This document shows, one piece after another, positions 45,989-53,380 of a DNA stretch of 64,000 nucleotides. Made by a program: the position numbers and the translations under genes. The stretch is from Nocardioides cavernae (lineage in GTDB: Bacteria; Actinomycetota; Actinomycetes; Propionibacteriales; Nocardioidaceae): assembly GCF_013410035.1 (NCBI RefSeq), contig NZ_JACCBW010000002.1, positions 1,178,001 to 1,242,000 on the forward strand, written 5' to 3'. Each line of letters opens with the position of its first letter. The stretch's first letter is position 1. The notes under the pieces were generated by a model. It saw only the letters and a program-made list of their open reading frames with translations. It ran no database searches and was not told where the DNA came from.

Positions 45989-46912
45989 GTGAGCTCTGAG
46001 CGCCTCCTGCCGCACGTCGCCCTGTCCGCCCACGCGCACAACCGGATGGGCCTGCGACGTACGAACGACGCGTGGCTCGCCGCGCAGATGAGCGACCCGA
46101 CGACGCGGGTCCTCGTGGTCGCCGGCAACCGGCTCCGCCCGGTCGACGGCGCGCTCGCGTGGGTCTCGCCCGCGGACGCACCGGACGGCCGGCTCGTGCT
46201 CCTCGGAGAGCTGGACGGCGTCGTGCACCTCGCTGTGGTCGTCGATCCGGAGGAGGCGCCGGGGGACCCCGAGGAGTGGGTGCCGCTGCGTTCGGTCCTC
46301 ACCCTGCTCGCCGCGGGGGCGCCGGGGCAGGCGCCGCTGCTCATGCACGCCATCGGGCTCGCCGAGTGGCACCACGCCACGCGGTTCTGCCCCCGCTGCG
46401 GCGGCACGCTCGTGACCCGGGCGGCCGGCCACGAGCTGCGGTGCACGCAGTGCGACCGCGCCCAGTTCCCCCGGACCGACCCCGCCGTGATCATGGCGAT
46501 CACCCACGGCGAGGGTGACGACGAGGCGATCCTGCTCGCCCGCAACGCCGCCTGGCCCGACGGCCGCTGGTCGACGCTCGCCGGGTTCTGCGAGCCGGGC
46601 GAGACCCTCGAGGACGCCGTGCGCCGGGAGGTCGACGAGGAGGTCGGCGTGGAGGTCGGCGAGCTGGCCTACTTCGGCAGCCAGCCGTGGCCGCTGCCGG
46701 CGAGCCTGATGCTGGGCTTCACCGGCAGGGCGCTGACCACCGAGATCGACGTCGACGGCGCGGAGATCGCCGAGGCCCGCTGGTGGACGCGCACCGACTT
46801 CGAGGCCGCCGCCCGCTCGGGCGAGCTGGTGGTGCCGCGCGGGATCTCGATCTCGTCGTCGCTGATCGAGACGTGGTTCGGCAGGCCGCTGGACGGGCCC
46901 GGCTGGGACTAG
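45989..46912 (+). CDS. nudC: NAD+ diphosphatase NudC
   Basis: 307 residues from GTG 45989, with TAGCCT at 45977-45982 placed 6 nt upstream. A zinc ribbon (FCPRCGGTL and LRCTQC) is followed by [12 protein letters not shown], the Nudix box [22 protein letters not shown], and the NudC-specific [14 protein letters not shown]. It hydrolyses NADH/NAD+ and can remove NAD caps from RNA in well-studied homologues. Divergent from deoD by 45 nt. Confidence 0.95.
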   Translation: MSSERLLPHVALSAHAHNRMGLRRTNDAWLAAQMSDPTTRVLVVAGNRLRPVDGALAWVSPADAPDGRLVLLGELDGVVHLAVVVDPEEAPGDPEEWVPLRSVLTLLAAGAPGQAPLLMHAIGLAEWHHATRFCPRCGGTLVTRAAGHELRCTQCDRAQFPRTDPAVIMAITHGEGDDEAILLARNAAWPDGRWSTLAGFCEPGETLEDAVRREVDEEVGVEVGELAYFGSQPWPLPASLMLGFTGRALTTEIDVDGAEIAEARWWTRTDFEAAARSGELVVPRGISISSSLIETWFGRPLDGPGWD

Positions 46913-46916
46913 GCGC

Positions 46917-47378
46917 TCAGTCGCAGGTGTCGCAGATGCCCGTCGCGGGCAGCGCGATGAAGCACCGCGGGCACAGGGTCACCGGCTTGTCGCTGGCGGC
47001 CACCCGCGCCGGACGGGTCGCGCGCGGCGTGCTGCTCCCGGTGCTGCGCGGCGTGGACGTACGCGGGGCGCGGGCGCGGGTGCCGGGCACGCGCTCCGTG
47101 GGCGGGGAGTCGTCGCGGATGTCGAAGCCGAGGCGTACGAGCGCCTTGCTCGCGCCGGCACCCCCGCCGGGGACGTCGGCCGGTGTGAGGGTGCGACCGG
47201 TCGCCAGGCCGTGGGCGATGCCCATGATCGCGGCGGCGTCGTACTCGCGGCCCCCGTGCAGCAGCACGTGCGTCGACACGCCCCCGCGGACGAGCATGTA
47301 GTTGGACCCTCCGGCCTTGTCCCACGTCTCGATCGCGGTGAGGACGTGGGGCCGGTCGACCGAGTTCAGCAGTGACAC
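46917..47378 (-). CDS. ScoMcrA-head-like domain protein with zinc ribbon
   Basis: 153 residues from GTG 47378; TAGCCT at 47390-47385 ends 6 nt before the start. The N-terminal 75 residues ([45 protein letters not shown], then VPGGGAG and LVRLGFDI) resemble the 'head' domain found at the N terminus of ScoMcrA-like and other HNH nucleases. A basic Ser/Thr/Pro linker leads to a four-Cys zinc ribbon ([17 protein letters not shown]). There is no HNH motif or SRA domain, so it is not a complete restriction enzyme. Assignment of the head domain is from memory of its pattern. Convergent with nudC (4-nt gap). Confidence 0.6.
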   Translation of the reverse strand: MSLLNSVDRPHVLTAIETWDKAGGSNYMLVRGGVSTHVLLHGGREYDAAAIMGIAHGLATGRTLTPADVPGGGAGASKALVRLGFDIRDDSPPTERVPGTRARAPRTSTPRSTGSSTPRATRPARVAASDKPVTLCPRCFIALPATGICDTCD

Positions 47379-47409
47379 GACGTCAGGCTAACCCGCGTGC
47401 TGGCGCCGC

Positions 47410-47652
47410 TCACGCGAGGGCGGCCAGCTTCTCCTTGACCTGCGCGACCGACGGGTTGGTCAGCGTGCTCCCGTCGGTGAACAGCAGCGTCGGGACCGTC
47501 TGGTTGCCGCCGTTGGCCTGCTCGACGGTGAACGCCGCCTCCGGCTCCTGCTCGATGTCGACGATCGAGAACTCGATGCCCTCGCGGTCGAGCTGGCTCT
47601 TGAGGCGGTGGCAGTAGCCGCACCACGGGGTGGTGAACATCGTGAAGGTCAT
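47410..47652 (-). CDS. mrx1: Mycoredoxin (glutaredoxin-like)
   Basis: 80 residues from ATG 47652. The active site CGYC is at residues 11-14 after MTFTMFTTPW, followed by FSIVDIEQEPEA, the cis-Pro motif QTVPTLLFTDG and LTNPS. It matches Mrx1, which reduces mycothiol-mixed disulfides using one redox Cys. It is divergent from uvrD2 by 40 nt. Mycoredoxin is also adjacent to uvrD2 in mycobacteria, which supports the call and points to a mycothiol-producing actinobacterium. Confidence 0.93.
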   Translation of the reverse strand: MTFTMFTTPWCGYCHRLKSQLDREGIEFSIVDIEQEPEAAFTVEQANGGNQTVPTLLFTDGSTLTNPSVAQVKEKLAALA

Positions 47653-47692
47653 GGGATGGAGTGTCCCCTCCGGCGTCTAGTCTGGGAAACGG

Positions 47693-49786
47693 GTGGTCAA
47701 CCCCCTCAACCACGACCTCGCAGGAGTTGTTCCGTTGCTCGAAGCGCTCGACCCCGAGCAGCGACAGGTGGCCGAGGCCCTGCGCGGGCCGGTCCGCGTC
47801 CTCGCCGGTGCCGGCACCGGCAAGACCCGCGCGATCACGCACCGCATCGCCCACGGTGTCGCGCAAGGGGTGTACGCGCCGACCGAGGTGCTGGCGCTGT
47901 CGTTCACCACCCGCGCCGCCGGTGAGATGCGCGAGCGGCTCCGCTCACTGGGTGCCCCCGGGGTGCAGGCGCGTACGTTCCACTCGGCCGCCCTGCGCCA
48001 GCTGCGCTTCTTCTGGCCCCGCGTGCACAACCGCGACCTGCCGGAGCTCGTCGAGTCCAAGCTCGGGATGATCGCCCTCGCCGCGCGCCGCCAGCGCCTC
48101 GGAGTCGACCAGGCCACGCTGCGCGACCTGGCCAGCGAGATCGAGTGGGCCAAGGTCTCCAACGTCGCCCCCGACACCTACGCCGCGATCTCGCGTGCCC
48201 GCGGTCGCGCGGTCTCCGGGCTTGAGCCCGAGGTGGTGGCCCGCGCCTTCGAGGCCTACGAGGAGGTCAAGCGCGGACAGGGCCGGATGGACATGGAGGA
48301 CGTCCTCCTCTTCGGCGCCGGCCTCCTCGCCGACAACGAGGCCGTCGCGGCCCAGGTGCGACGGCAGTACAAGTGGTTCGTCGTCGACGAGTTCCAGGAC
48401 GTCTCCCCGCTCCAGCACGCGCTCCTCGACCTGTGGCTGGGTGGGCGCGACGAGCTCTGCGTGGTCGGGGACCCGGCGCAGACGATCTACTCCTTCGCGG
48501 GTGCCGACGCGCGCTACCTGCGCGAGTTCACCCAGCGGTTCCCGTCCGCCACCAGCGTCGAGCTGGTCCGCAACTACCGCTCGACGCCCGAGGTCGTCGC
48601 CGCCGCCAACCAGCTCCTCGACGGCACTCCCAGCAAGGGCGTCGACCTCGTCGCCCAGCGACCCTCCGGCGCTCGCATCGGCTACCGCGAGGCCACCGAC
48701 GAGGTCGCCGAGGCCGACGCCGTCGCCGACCGGGTGGCCGCGTTGCGCGCGCAGGGCACACCGGCCAGCCGGATGGCGGTCCTGCTGCGCATCAACGCCC
48801 AGTCCGAGCGCTTCGAGGAGGCGTTCGCGGCGCGCGGCATCCCCTACGTCGTACGCGGTGCGGCACGCTTCTTCGACCGGCCCGAGGTGCGCCAGGCGAT
48901 CACCCTCGTCCGGGGAGCCGCCCGCAGCGGCGAGGCCGGGGGCCCGGTCGCCGAGGCCGTGCTGGCCGTCCTGTCGCAGATGGGCCACAGCACCGAGCCG
49001 CCGGAGGGCAGGGGAGAGGTGCGCAACCGCTGGGAGTCGCTGCAGGCCCTGGTCGACCTCGCCGCGGACTTCGGCCGCGAGCGCCCCGAGGCCTCGGTGG
49101 GCGACCTCGTCGACGACCTCGACCGGCGTGCCAGCGAGCAGCACGCGCCGGTGGCCGACGCCGTCACGCTGGCGACGATCCACTCGGCCAAGGGGCTGGA
49201 GTGGGACGCCGTCTTCGTGGCCGGCATGCACGAGAAGATGATGCCGATCTCGCAGGCCCACACGCCCGCCGAGGTCGAGGAGGAGCGGCGGCTCCTCTAC
49301 GTCGCGATGACACGCGCCCGCGACGAGCTGACGGTGTCGTGGGCGACCGCACGCGAGCCCGGCGGCCGGGCCAACCGGGGGAGCTCGCCGTTCCTCGCGG
49401 CCATGCTCGACGGGGTGCCGGGTGTCTCCGGCCAGCGACGCGAGCGCAGCAAGCGCAACCGGGCGGCGATGCACTGTCGTGAGTGCGGCAAGCCGCTGGC
49501 CAACTCCCGCGAGAAGAAGACCGGCCGCTGCGCCGACTGCCCCGCCTCCTACGACGAGGCGCTGTTCGAGCGGCTGCGCGAGTGGCGCCTGGCGCGCGCG
49601 ACGGAGGACAGCGTCCCGGCCTTCGTCGTCTTCACCGACGCCACCCTCCAGCTCATCGCCGAGCACGTCCCGTCCGACGAGCGCGGCCTGCGCGCGATCA
49701 GCGGTGTGGGCCCCGGGAAGATCGCGAAGTACGGCGACGACGTCCTCGCACTGGTCGCCGGCGGCGCGGTGGACCAGACCACCTGA
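47693..49786 (+). CDS. uvrD2: ATP-dependent DNA helicase UvrD2
   Basis: 697 residues from GTG 47693; TAGTCT at 47678-47683 is 9 nt upstream, so an internal TTG (MLEALDPEQRQ) may instead be the start. Superfamily 1A motifs: RVLAGAGTGKTRAITHRIA, FVVDEFQDVSPLQ, GDPAQTIYSFAGADA, IHSAKGLEWDAVFV and YVAMTRARDELTV. The UvrD2-specific tail has a tetracysteine (HCRECGKPL and RCADCP) and a C-terminal HRDC domain (FVVFTDATLQLIAEHVPSD and ISGVGPGKIAKYG). In mycobacteria this helicase is essential and unwinds 3'-tailed DNA. Confidence 0.95.
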   Translation: MVNPLNHDLAGVVPLLEALDPEQRQVAEALRGPVRVLAGAGTGKTRAITHRIAHGVAQGVYAPTEVLALSFTTRAAGEMRERLRSLGAPGVQARTFHSAALRQLRFFWPRVHNRDLPELVESKLGMIALAARRQRLGVDQATLRDLASEIEWAKVSNVAPDTYAAISRARGRAVSGLEPEVVARAFEAYEEVKRGQGRMDMEDVLLFGAGLLADNEAVAAQVRRQYKWFVVDEFQDVSPLQHALLDLWLGGRDELCVVGDPAQTIYSFAGADARYLREFTQRFPSATSVELVRNYRSTPEVVAAANQLLDGTPSKGVDLVAQRPSGARIGYREATDEVAEADAVADRVAALRAQGTPASRMAVLLRINAQSERFEEAFAARGIPYVVRGAARFFDRPEVRQAITLVRGAARSGEAGGPVAEAVLAVLSQMGHSTEPPEGRGEVRNRWESLQALVDLAADFGRERPEASVGDLVDDLDRRASEQHAPVADAVTLATIHSAKGLEWDAVFVAGMHEKMMPISQAHTPAEVEEERRLLYVAMTRARDELTVSWATAREPGGRANRGSSPFLAAMLDGVPGVSGQRRERSKRNRAAMHCRECGKPLANSREKKTGRCADCPASYDEALFERLREWRLARATEDSVPAFVVFTDATLQLIAEHVPSDERGLRAISGVGPGKIAKYGDDVLALVAGGAVDQTT

Positions 49787-49906
49787 GGCAGTCCAAGACA
49801 CGCCGGCACACGCTGCTCCCACGCGTGGAACGGCACGTCCGGGCGGCGTCCGGAGCGTCCGAGAGGCGCCGTGGACGTGGTGCGGAAAGAATTTCGTGTA
49901 ATACCC

Positions 49907-49946
49907 AGAAAATCGTTTGCCCCTGACGCGCGTGCGGGTCTAACGT
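49907..49946 (+). promoter_or_regulatory. whiB7 promoter with AT-rich WhiB7 box
   Basis: AGAAAATCG at 49907-49915 is a rare AT-rich stretch directly upstream of a TTGCCC -35 (49917-49922). TAACGT (49941-49946) is the -10, with an 18-nt spacer. WhiB7-dependent promoters carry such an AT-rich element just upstream of the -35, which the AT-hook of WhiB7 contacts. This fits autoregulation of whiB7, whose coding start is about 380 nt downstream. Confidence 0.75.
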
Positions 49947-50019
49947 TCCTCTCACAACCCACGCGCACTGCGATCCCTGACAAGGATCCGCGCCCGACGC
50001 CCCGAAGGAGGTGGCCCCC

Positions 50020-50205
50020 ATGGAGAACTACACGATGACGATGACGGCCTGGACGCCGTCCTTCGGCATGTCCACCCTCGGCCACACCTGCGCGCGCCTG
50101 CGTGCCTTCGGTGCTGGCGTGGTGGCTGTCCAGGGCGACGCCGCCGCCATCGTTCGCATCAAGGGCGATTTCCCGGGTTCTCCTGCCTGGAGTCCGTCGA
50201 CTTAG
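50020..50205 (+). CDS. Upstream ORF in the whiB7 leader
   Basis: A 61-codon ORF from ATG 50020 behind a strong GAAGGAGG (50004-50011); GTG 50011 is in frame but sits on the Shine-Dalgarno. It reads MENYTMTMTAWTPSFGMS and ends GSPAWSPST-TAG. No protein family is recognised. Its TAG lies 28 nt before an intrinsic terminator. In other actinobacteria the whiB7 leader has a short uORF whose impaired translation, caused by ribosome-targeting antibiotics, lets RNA polymerase read through to whiB7. This ORF is in the right place for that role. Confidence 0.75.
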   Translation: MENYTMTMTAWTPSFGMSTLGHTCARLRAFGAGVVAVQGDAAAIVRIKGDFPGSPAWSPST

Positions 50206-50233
50206 GTCATCACACCTACATCGGCAGCCTCCA

Positions 50234-50277
50234 GGCCGCGGAACCCGAACCCCGGGATCCGCGGCCTTTCTGATTTT
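50234..50277 (+). terminator. Intrinsic terminator/attenuator before whiB7
   Basis: A 9-bp perfect GC stem, GGCCGCGGA (50234-50242) with TCCGCGGCC (50258-50266), 15-nt loop, followed at once by TTTCTGATTTT (50267-50277). It is one of few T-rich tracts in the window and lies between the uORF and whiB7, so it must be overcome for whiB7 expression. Confidence 0.88.
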
Positions 50278-50326
50278 CCGAGCGTCATCAAACCCGCGAT
50301 CAGGTCAATGAGTAGGAGGTGAACAC

Positions 50327-50677
50327 ATGACCATCAGCGTTCTCGACCGCAACCGAGCTGCCGACAAGACCGAGCTGGAGCCGCAGGCCCCGCTCGGAGC
50401 CCTGCACGATGCAGCTGCCGGAGTGGATGAGGAGTTGCTGCCCTGCCGCGTCAACGACGCAGAGCTGTGGTTTGCCGAGTCCCCCGCGGACGTGGAGCAC
50501 GCCAAGGCCCTCTGCATCGACTGCCCCGTGCAGGCGCTGTGCCTCGACGGAGCCCTCGAGCGGCGTGAGCCGTGGGGCGTCTGGGGAGGCGAGCTCTTCC
50601 TCCAGGGCGTGGTGATCCCGCGCAAGCGGCCGCGAGGCCGGCCCCGCAAGTCCGAGCAGACCGTCCAGGTCGCCTAG
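50327..50677 (+). CDS. whiB7: WhiB7 transcriptional regulator
   Basis: 116 residues from ATG 50327 behind AGGAGGTG. The Fe-S Cys are at residues 40, 63, 66 and 72 (LPC, LCIDCPVQALC), followed by the WhiB signature GVWGG at 84-88 and an AT-hook RGRPRK at about 103-108 within a basic tail. The AT-hook and position beside uvrD2 separate WhiB7 from other WhiB proteins. It partners with the primary sigma factor and activates intrinsic antibiotic-resistance genes. Promoter, uORF and attenuator upstream match the known control of whiB7. Confidence 0.95.
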   Translation: MTISVLDRNRAADKTELEPQAPLGALHDAAAGVDEELLPCRVNDAELWFAESPADVEHAKALCIDCPVQALCLDGALERREPWGVWGGELFLQGVVIPRKRPRGRPRKSEQTVQVA

Positions 50678-50760
50678 GTCGGACAGCACCGCAAGGACGG
50701 GCCGCCGCCACGGCGTGACCGCGAACTCATCTCCTCCGAGGAAACACAGGAACTACTTCG

Positions 50761-50955
50761 ATGAAGACCTACCGGAACGGAAGCAACGACATGAATCTCA
50801 TGCATGAAGAACTCGCTCGCGCGCAAATGACCGCGCGCCTGGGAGAGGCGCACGAACTGCGACGCGGCCACCAGCTGGCCCTGGCCCGTCGTATGAGCCG
50901 CAAGGCCGAGCAGGCCGCGCAGCAGGCGCGTCTCGCCCTCGCTCGCGCGATCTGA
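50761..50955 (+). CDS. Small basic helical protein downstream of whiB7
   Basis: 64 residues from ATG 50761 with AGGAAC upstream, or 54 residues from ATG 50791 (MNLMHEELARAQMTARLGEA). It is highly charged and helical, rich in Ala, Arg and Gln (EQAAQQARLALARAI). No family name is known to me, but short actinobacterial proteins beginning MNxxHEELAR are common. It lies 83 nt after whiB7 and before a strong hairpin, so it may be read through from the whiB7 transcript. Confidence 0.65.
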   Translation: MKTYRNGSNDMNLMHEELARAQMTARLGEAHELRRGHQLALARRMSRKAEQAAQQARLALARAI

Positions 50956-50959
50956 TCCG

Positions 50960-51045
50960 TCCCCCTCGGGGGAGGCTCTCACCCTGATCGCGGGTGAGCA
51001 ACACCCACGAGCCGGTACGTCGTCACGGTGACGACGTACCGGCTC
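50960..51045 (+). terminator. Hairpin cluster including a 37-nt perfect palindrome
   Basis: Three consecutive hairpins follow the small gene. TCCCCC/GGGGGA lies at 50960-50973 and CTCACCC/GGGTGAG at 50978-50998. The third is a perfect 18-bp inverted repeat with a single central base: arms 51009-51026 (GAGCCGGTACGTCGTCAC) and 51028-51045. No U-tract follows (GCTGGCATTT). The position between genes fits a strong terminator for the whiB7 unit. Confidence 0.75.
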
Positions 51046-51075
51046 GCTGGCATTTCCGCGCGCTAGGCTCGCGTC

Positions 51076-51240
51076 ATGGAGCTCGTGACGTGCGACTTCT
51101 GCGGCACCCAGGCGCCCGAGGCGGAGACCCTGACCTGGAGCACCGCCGTCGAGCGCGGCCGGAAGCAGGTCTTCTGCGACACCTGCTCACGCGCCCACCT
51201 GCGGGCGATGGAGGGCAAGCTCGACTCCGAGTGGTGGTGA
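51076..51240 (+). CDS. Small zinc-ribbon protein
   Basis: 54 residues from ATG 51076, with TAGGCT at 51064-51069 ending 6 nt before the start and no Shine-Dalgarno. Two CxxC pairs (VTCDFCGTQ and VFCDTCSRAH) flank a short charged segment, giving a zinc ribbon. It ends in DSEWW. Function unknown; conserved small zinc ribbons of this kind are frequent in actinobacteria. Confidence 0.75.
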   Translation: MELVTCDFCGTQAPEAETLTWSTAVERGRKQVFCDTCSRAHLRAMEGKLDSEWW

Positions 51241-51250
51241 CCGCGCGGTC

Positions 51251-51799
51251 TCACGCCGTCTCGAACCAGTCGCAGCCGCAGTAGGGGTGCCGTTCCCACC
51301 GTCGCGCGGTCGGCACCGGCTGGTGGTCGAAACACCACGAGGTGCACCACGAGTGCGGCGCCTCACCGCGTCCCCATGCGCCGAGGTCGCGCGCCGCGGC
51401 GCCGGCGGCGAGGGCCAGCAGCGGGAGGGGTACGCCACCCGGGACGGCAGCGGCGCCGTCGTCGAGCACCCCCGCGGCGACGCAACGCGCGCACGGCCCG
51501 ATGCCGGGTGCGGCCCACGGGCCCACCTCGACGGCGTACGGGCGCACCGCGACGAGCAGGTGGGGGAGCGAGTCGACGCTCCAGCCGTCGACCACGTCGG
51601 AGACCCGGCGGCCGGGCGTGACGGCGATGCCCACCGGGGCGGCGTCGTCGAGGGAGACGCCGGCCGCGCCCAGCGCCCGGCGTACGGGCTCGCGCCAGGC
51701 GTCCGGGCAGTCGAGCTGTGCGCGGACCGGGCGGGCGTAGGCGTCTGCGGTCATGGTCCGACGCTGCCACGCGGGCGGCGGGGGCAGCGGGTCGTCCAC
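51251..51799 (-). CDS. TOMM cyclodehydratase-like (E1-like) zinc-domain protein, short form
   Basis: 182 residues from GTG 51799 with GGAG 7 nt upstream. It resembles proteins annotated as bacteriocin-biosynthesis cyclodehydratase domain or TOMM leader-binding proteins: PHLLVAVRPYAVEVGPWAAPGIGPCARCVAAG and the C-terminal HPYCGCDW, which together give a four-Cys zinc site (GPCARC and YCGC). The ATP-binding ThiF/YcaO parts are absent. In mycobacteria a similar protein (Rv3196) lies between whiB7 and DUF2342. No YcaO gene or precursor peptide is near, so azole formation is not indicated. Confidence 0.65.
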   Translation of the reverse strand: MDDPLPPPPAWQRRTMTADAYARPVRAQLDCPDAWREPVRRALGAAGVSLDDAAPVGIAVTPGRRVSDVVDGWSVDSLPHLLVAVRPYAVEVGPWAAPGIGPCARCVAAGVLDDGAAAVPGGVPLPLLALAAGAAARDLGAWGRGEAPHSWCTSWCFDHQPVPTARRWERHPYCGCDWFETA

Positions 51800-51832
51800 A
51801 GGGGTTCTCCGGTGGGACGGCCGGAAATGCGA

Positions 51833-51867
51833 GCGGCGGCGCCACCCCGCAGGGGTGACGCCGCCGC
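51833..51867 (-). terminator. Terminator hairpin downstream of DUF5679 gene
   Basis: Arms 51833-51848 and 51852-51867 with a 3-nt loop; 15 of 16 positions pair. On the minus strand the stem is followed by a short ATTT run. It lies 33 nt after the DUF5679 stop and before the next minus-strand gene, so it likely ends the DUF5679 transcript. Confidence 0.8.
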
Positions 51868-51900
51868 TGTCAGCTCGACTGTCAGCTCACGGGGTGAGGC

Positions 51901-52059
51901 TCACGCCTTGCCGAGGATGCGGTTCAGGTTGGTACCGCAGACCGGGCAGACGCCCTTGGCCATCTTGGTGCCCTTGTCGTTGACCTTGATCTCGCCCTCC
52001 GCCTCGCGCTTCTCCTTGCACTTGACGCAGTAGAACTCACCGCTCCAGGTCTCCGCCAT
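51901..52059 (-). CDS. DUF5679 zinc-ribbon protein
   Basis: 52 residues from ATG 52059 behind a strong AAGGAGG. Two CxxC pairs, FYCVKCKEK and GVCPVCGTNL, with Lys-rich sequence between. It matches DUF5679 in length and layout. Small, probably abundant (strong Shine-Dalgarno and own terminator). Function unknown. Confidence 0.88.
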   Translation of the reverse strand: MAETWSGEFYCVKCKEKREAEGEIKVNDKGTKMAKGVCPVCGTNLNRILGKA

Positions 52060-52196
52060 GACGGCCTCCTTGCTCGTATTTCTTGGTCGTCGCGACGGGG
52101 AATCTCTCGGGGAAGCCCGCCGGGGAGCAACGACGGTTGTCGGCGCTCCGTCGGAGACCCTACGCCACGCGTGGGCCACGCTCACGCACCACACGC

Positions 52197-52230
52197 GCTG
52201 AGCGTGAATCCAGATGCATCCACGCTCAGC
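52197..52230. promoter_or_regulatory. Inverted repeat upstream of enoyl-CoA hydratase gene
   Basis: GCTGAGCGTG (52197-52206) and CACGCTCAGC (52221-52230) form perfect 10-bp arms around 14 nt containing the palindrome GATGCATC (52213-52220). The right arm ends 8 nt before the putative -10 TACCCT (52239-52244), so it covers the -35 region. This is the placement of a repressor operator. Confidence 0.6.
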
Positions 52231-52250
52231 CGGATCAGTACCCTCGGGCC

Positions 52251-53081
52251 ATGCCAGACACCTCCGCACAGACCTCCGCACCGGCGTCTCCGACCCTCTC
52301 CCACCTGCGCCTCGAGCGCCCGTCGGAGGGGGTCGCGCTGCTCACCCTCGACAACCCCGACATGCGCAACGCGATGAGCGAGGAGATGACCTCGTCGTGG
52401 GTCGCGGCCGTCGACGCGCTCGCGGCCGACCCGTCGGTGCGCGCCGTCGTCGTGACGGGGGAGGGATCGGCGTTCTGCAGCGGCGGCAACACGTCGTGGA
52501 TCGCGAGCGAGCCGGATGCGACGGTGGACCACCTGCGCGCGCGGATGCTGCCGTTCTACCGCGCCTGGCTGTCGATCCGCCGGCTCGAGGTGCCCACGAT
52601 CGCCGCGGTGAACGGCCACGCGATCGGCGCCGGGCTGTGCCTCGCGCTCGCGTGCGACATCCGCTACGCCGCGCGGGGCGCCAAGCTCGGCCTGCCGTTC
52701 AACAAGCTCGGCATGCACGCCGGCATGGCCGGCACCTACCTCCTGCCCAACGTCGTCGGCCCCGCGCACGCGCGCGACCTCCTGCTCACCGGGCGCGTCG
52801 TCGAGGCCGACGAGGCGCTCCGGCTGGGCATGGTCTCGCGCGTCATCGAGCCTGCCGGTTTCCTCGACGAGGTCCTCGCCACGGCCGCCGACGTCGCGGC
52901 GACGGCGCCGATCGCGGCCCGGCTCACCAAGGTCGCGCTCGCCGACGGCGGACACGCCGACTTCGACGCCGCGCTGCAGTGGGAGGCGCTCGCCCAGCCG
53001 TTGACGCTCGCGACCGCCGACCTCCAGGAGGGCATCCGCGCCGCACAGGAGAAGCGGGCGCCGGAGTTCCGAGGCCGCTGA
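52251..53081 (+). CDS. Enoyl-CoA hydratase/isomerase family protein
   Basis: 276 residues from ATG 52251, with TACCCT ending 6 nt upstream (leaderless). Crotonase motifs: VALLTLDNPDMRNAMS, the oxyanion-hole SAFCSGGN, then AVNGHAIGAGLCLALACDIRYA and KLGLPFNKLGMHAGMAGTY. The catalytic Glu pair of classical hydratases is not clear (the second region reads GMHAGMAGTYLLP), so isomerase or hydrolase activity is possible. No beta-oxidation partner gene is adjacent. The inverted repeat at 52197-52230 suggests dedicated repression. Confidence 0.88.
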   Translation: MPDTSAQTSAPASPTLSHLRLERPSEGVALLTLDNPDMRNAMSEEMTSSWVAAVDALAADPSVRAVVVTGEGSAFCSGGNTSWIASEPDATVDHLRARMLPFYRAWLSIRRLEVPTIAAVNGHAIGAGLCLALACDIRYAARGAKLGLPFNKLGMHAGMAGTYLLPNVVGPAHARDLLLTGRVVEADEALRLGMVSRVIEPAGFLDEVLATAADVAATAPIAARLTKVALADGGHADFDAALQWEALAQPLTLATADLQEGIRAAQEKRAPEFRGR

Positions 53082-53380
53082 GCTCCGGCCGGACCCGCGC
53101 GCGGCAGGAGCGGTGGGAGCGGTGGGGGCGAGGGGGAACGGAGAAGGGGCCCCGCAGCCCGCGACGCCTGCCTTCCCCTGCTGACGTCGAGGAGCCGTGG
53201 GGCCCTTCTGGGGCGCCACGCTAGGGACTGCGCCGAGCCTCGGTCAACAGCGTCGCGTCCACCCCTGTGGACAGACCTGTGGATGCGGTGGGGACGCGCG
53301 GAGGCCGGCCGTGGAGAGCGCCGTCCGCGGTGGGGGCGCCCTGTGTGCGACACGCCCGGCGCTCGCGTCGTACTGTGCCC
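53082..53380. other. Gene-free region between echA and PHP-domain gene
   Basis: About 300 nt. It holds AGAAGGGGCCCC (53142-53153) and a near-complement GGGGCCCTTCT (53199-53209) with a 45-nt loop and one bulge, a weak terminator candidate. It also holds two direct TGTGGA(C/T) motifs (53266-53274 and 53278-53286). The PHP frame stays open here, so part of it may belong to an extended N terminus. No convincing gene is seen. Confidence 0.5.

Noticed and set aside
53142..53209. Terminator hairpin after echA
   Set aside because: The arms have a bulge and a 45-nt loop, and no T-rich tail. Kept only as a remark in the gap entry.
53266..53286. Pair of DnaA-box-like TGTGGA(C/T) motifs
   Set aside because: Both depart from the consensus, there are only two, and no dnaA, dnaN or other origin gene is near.
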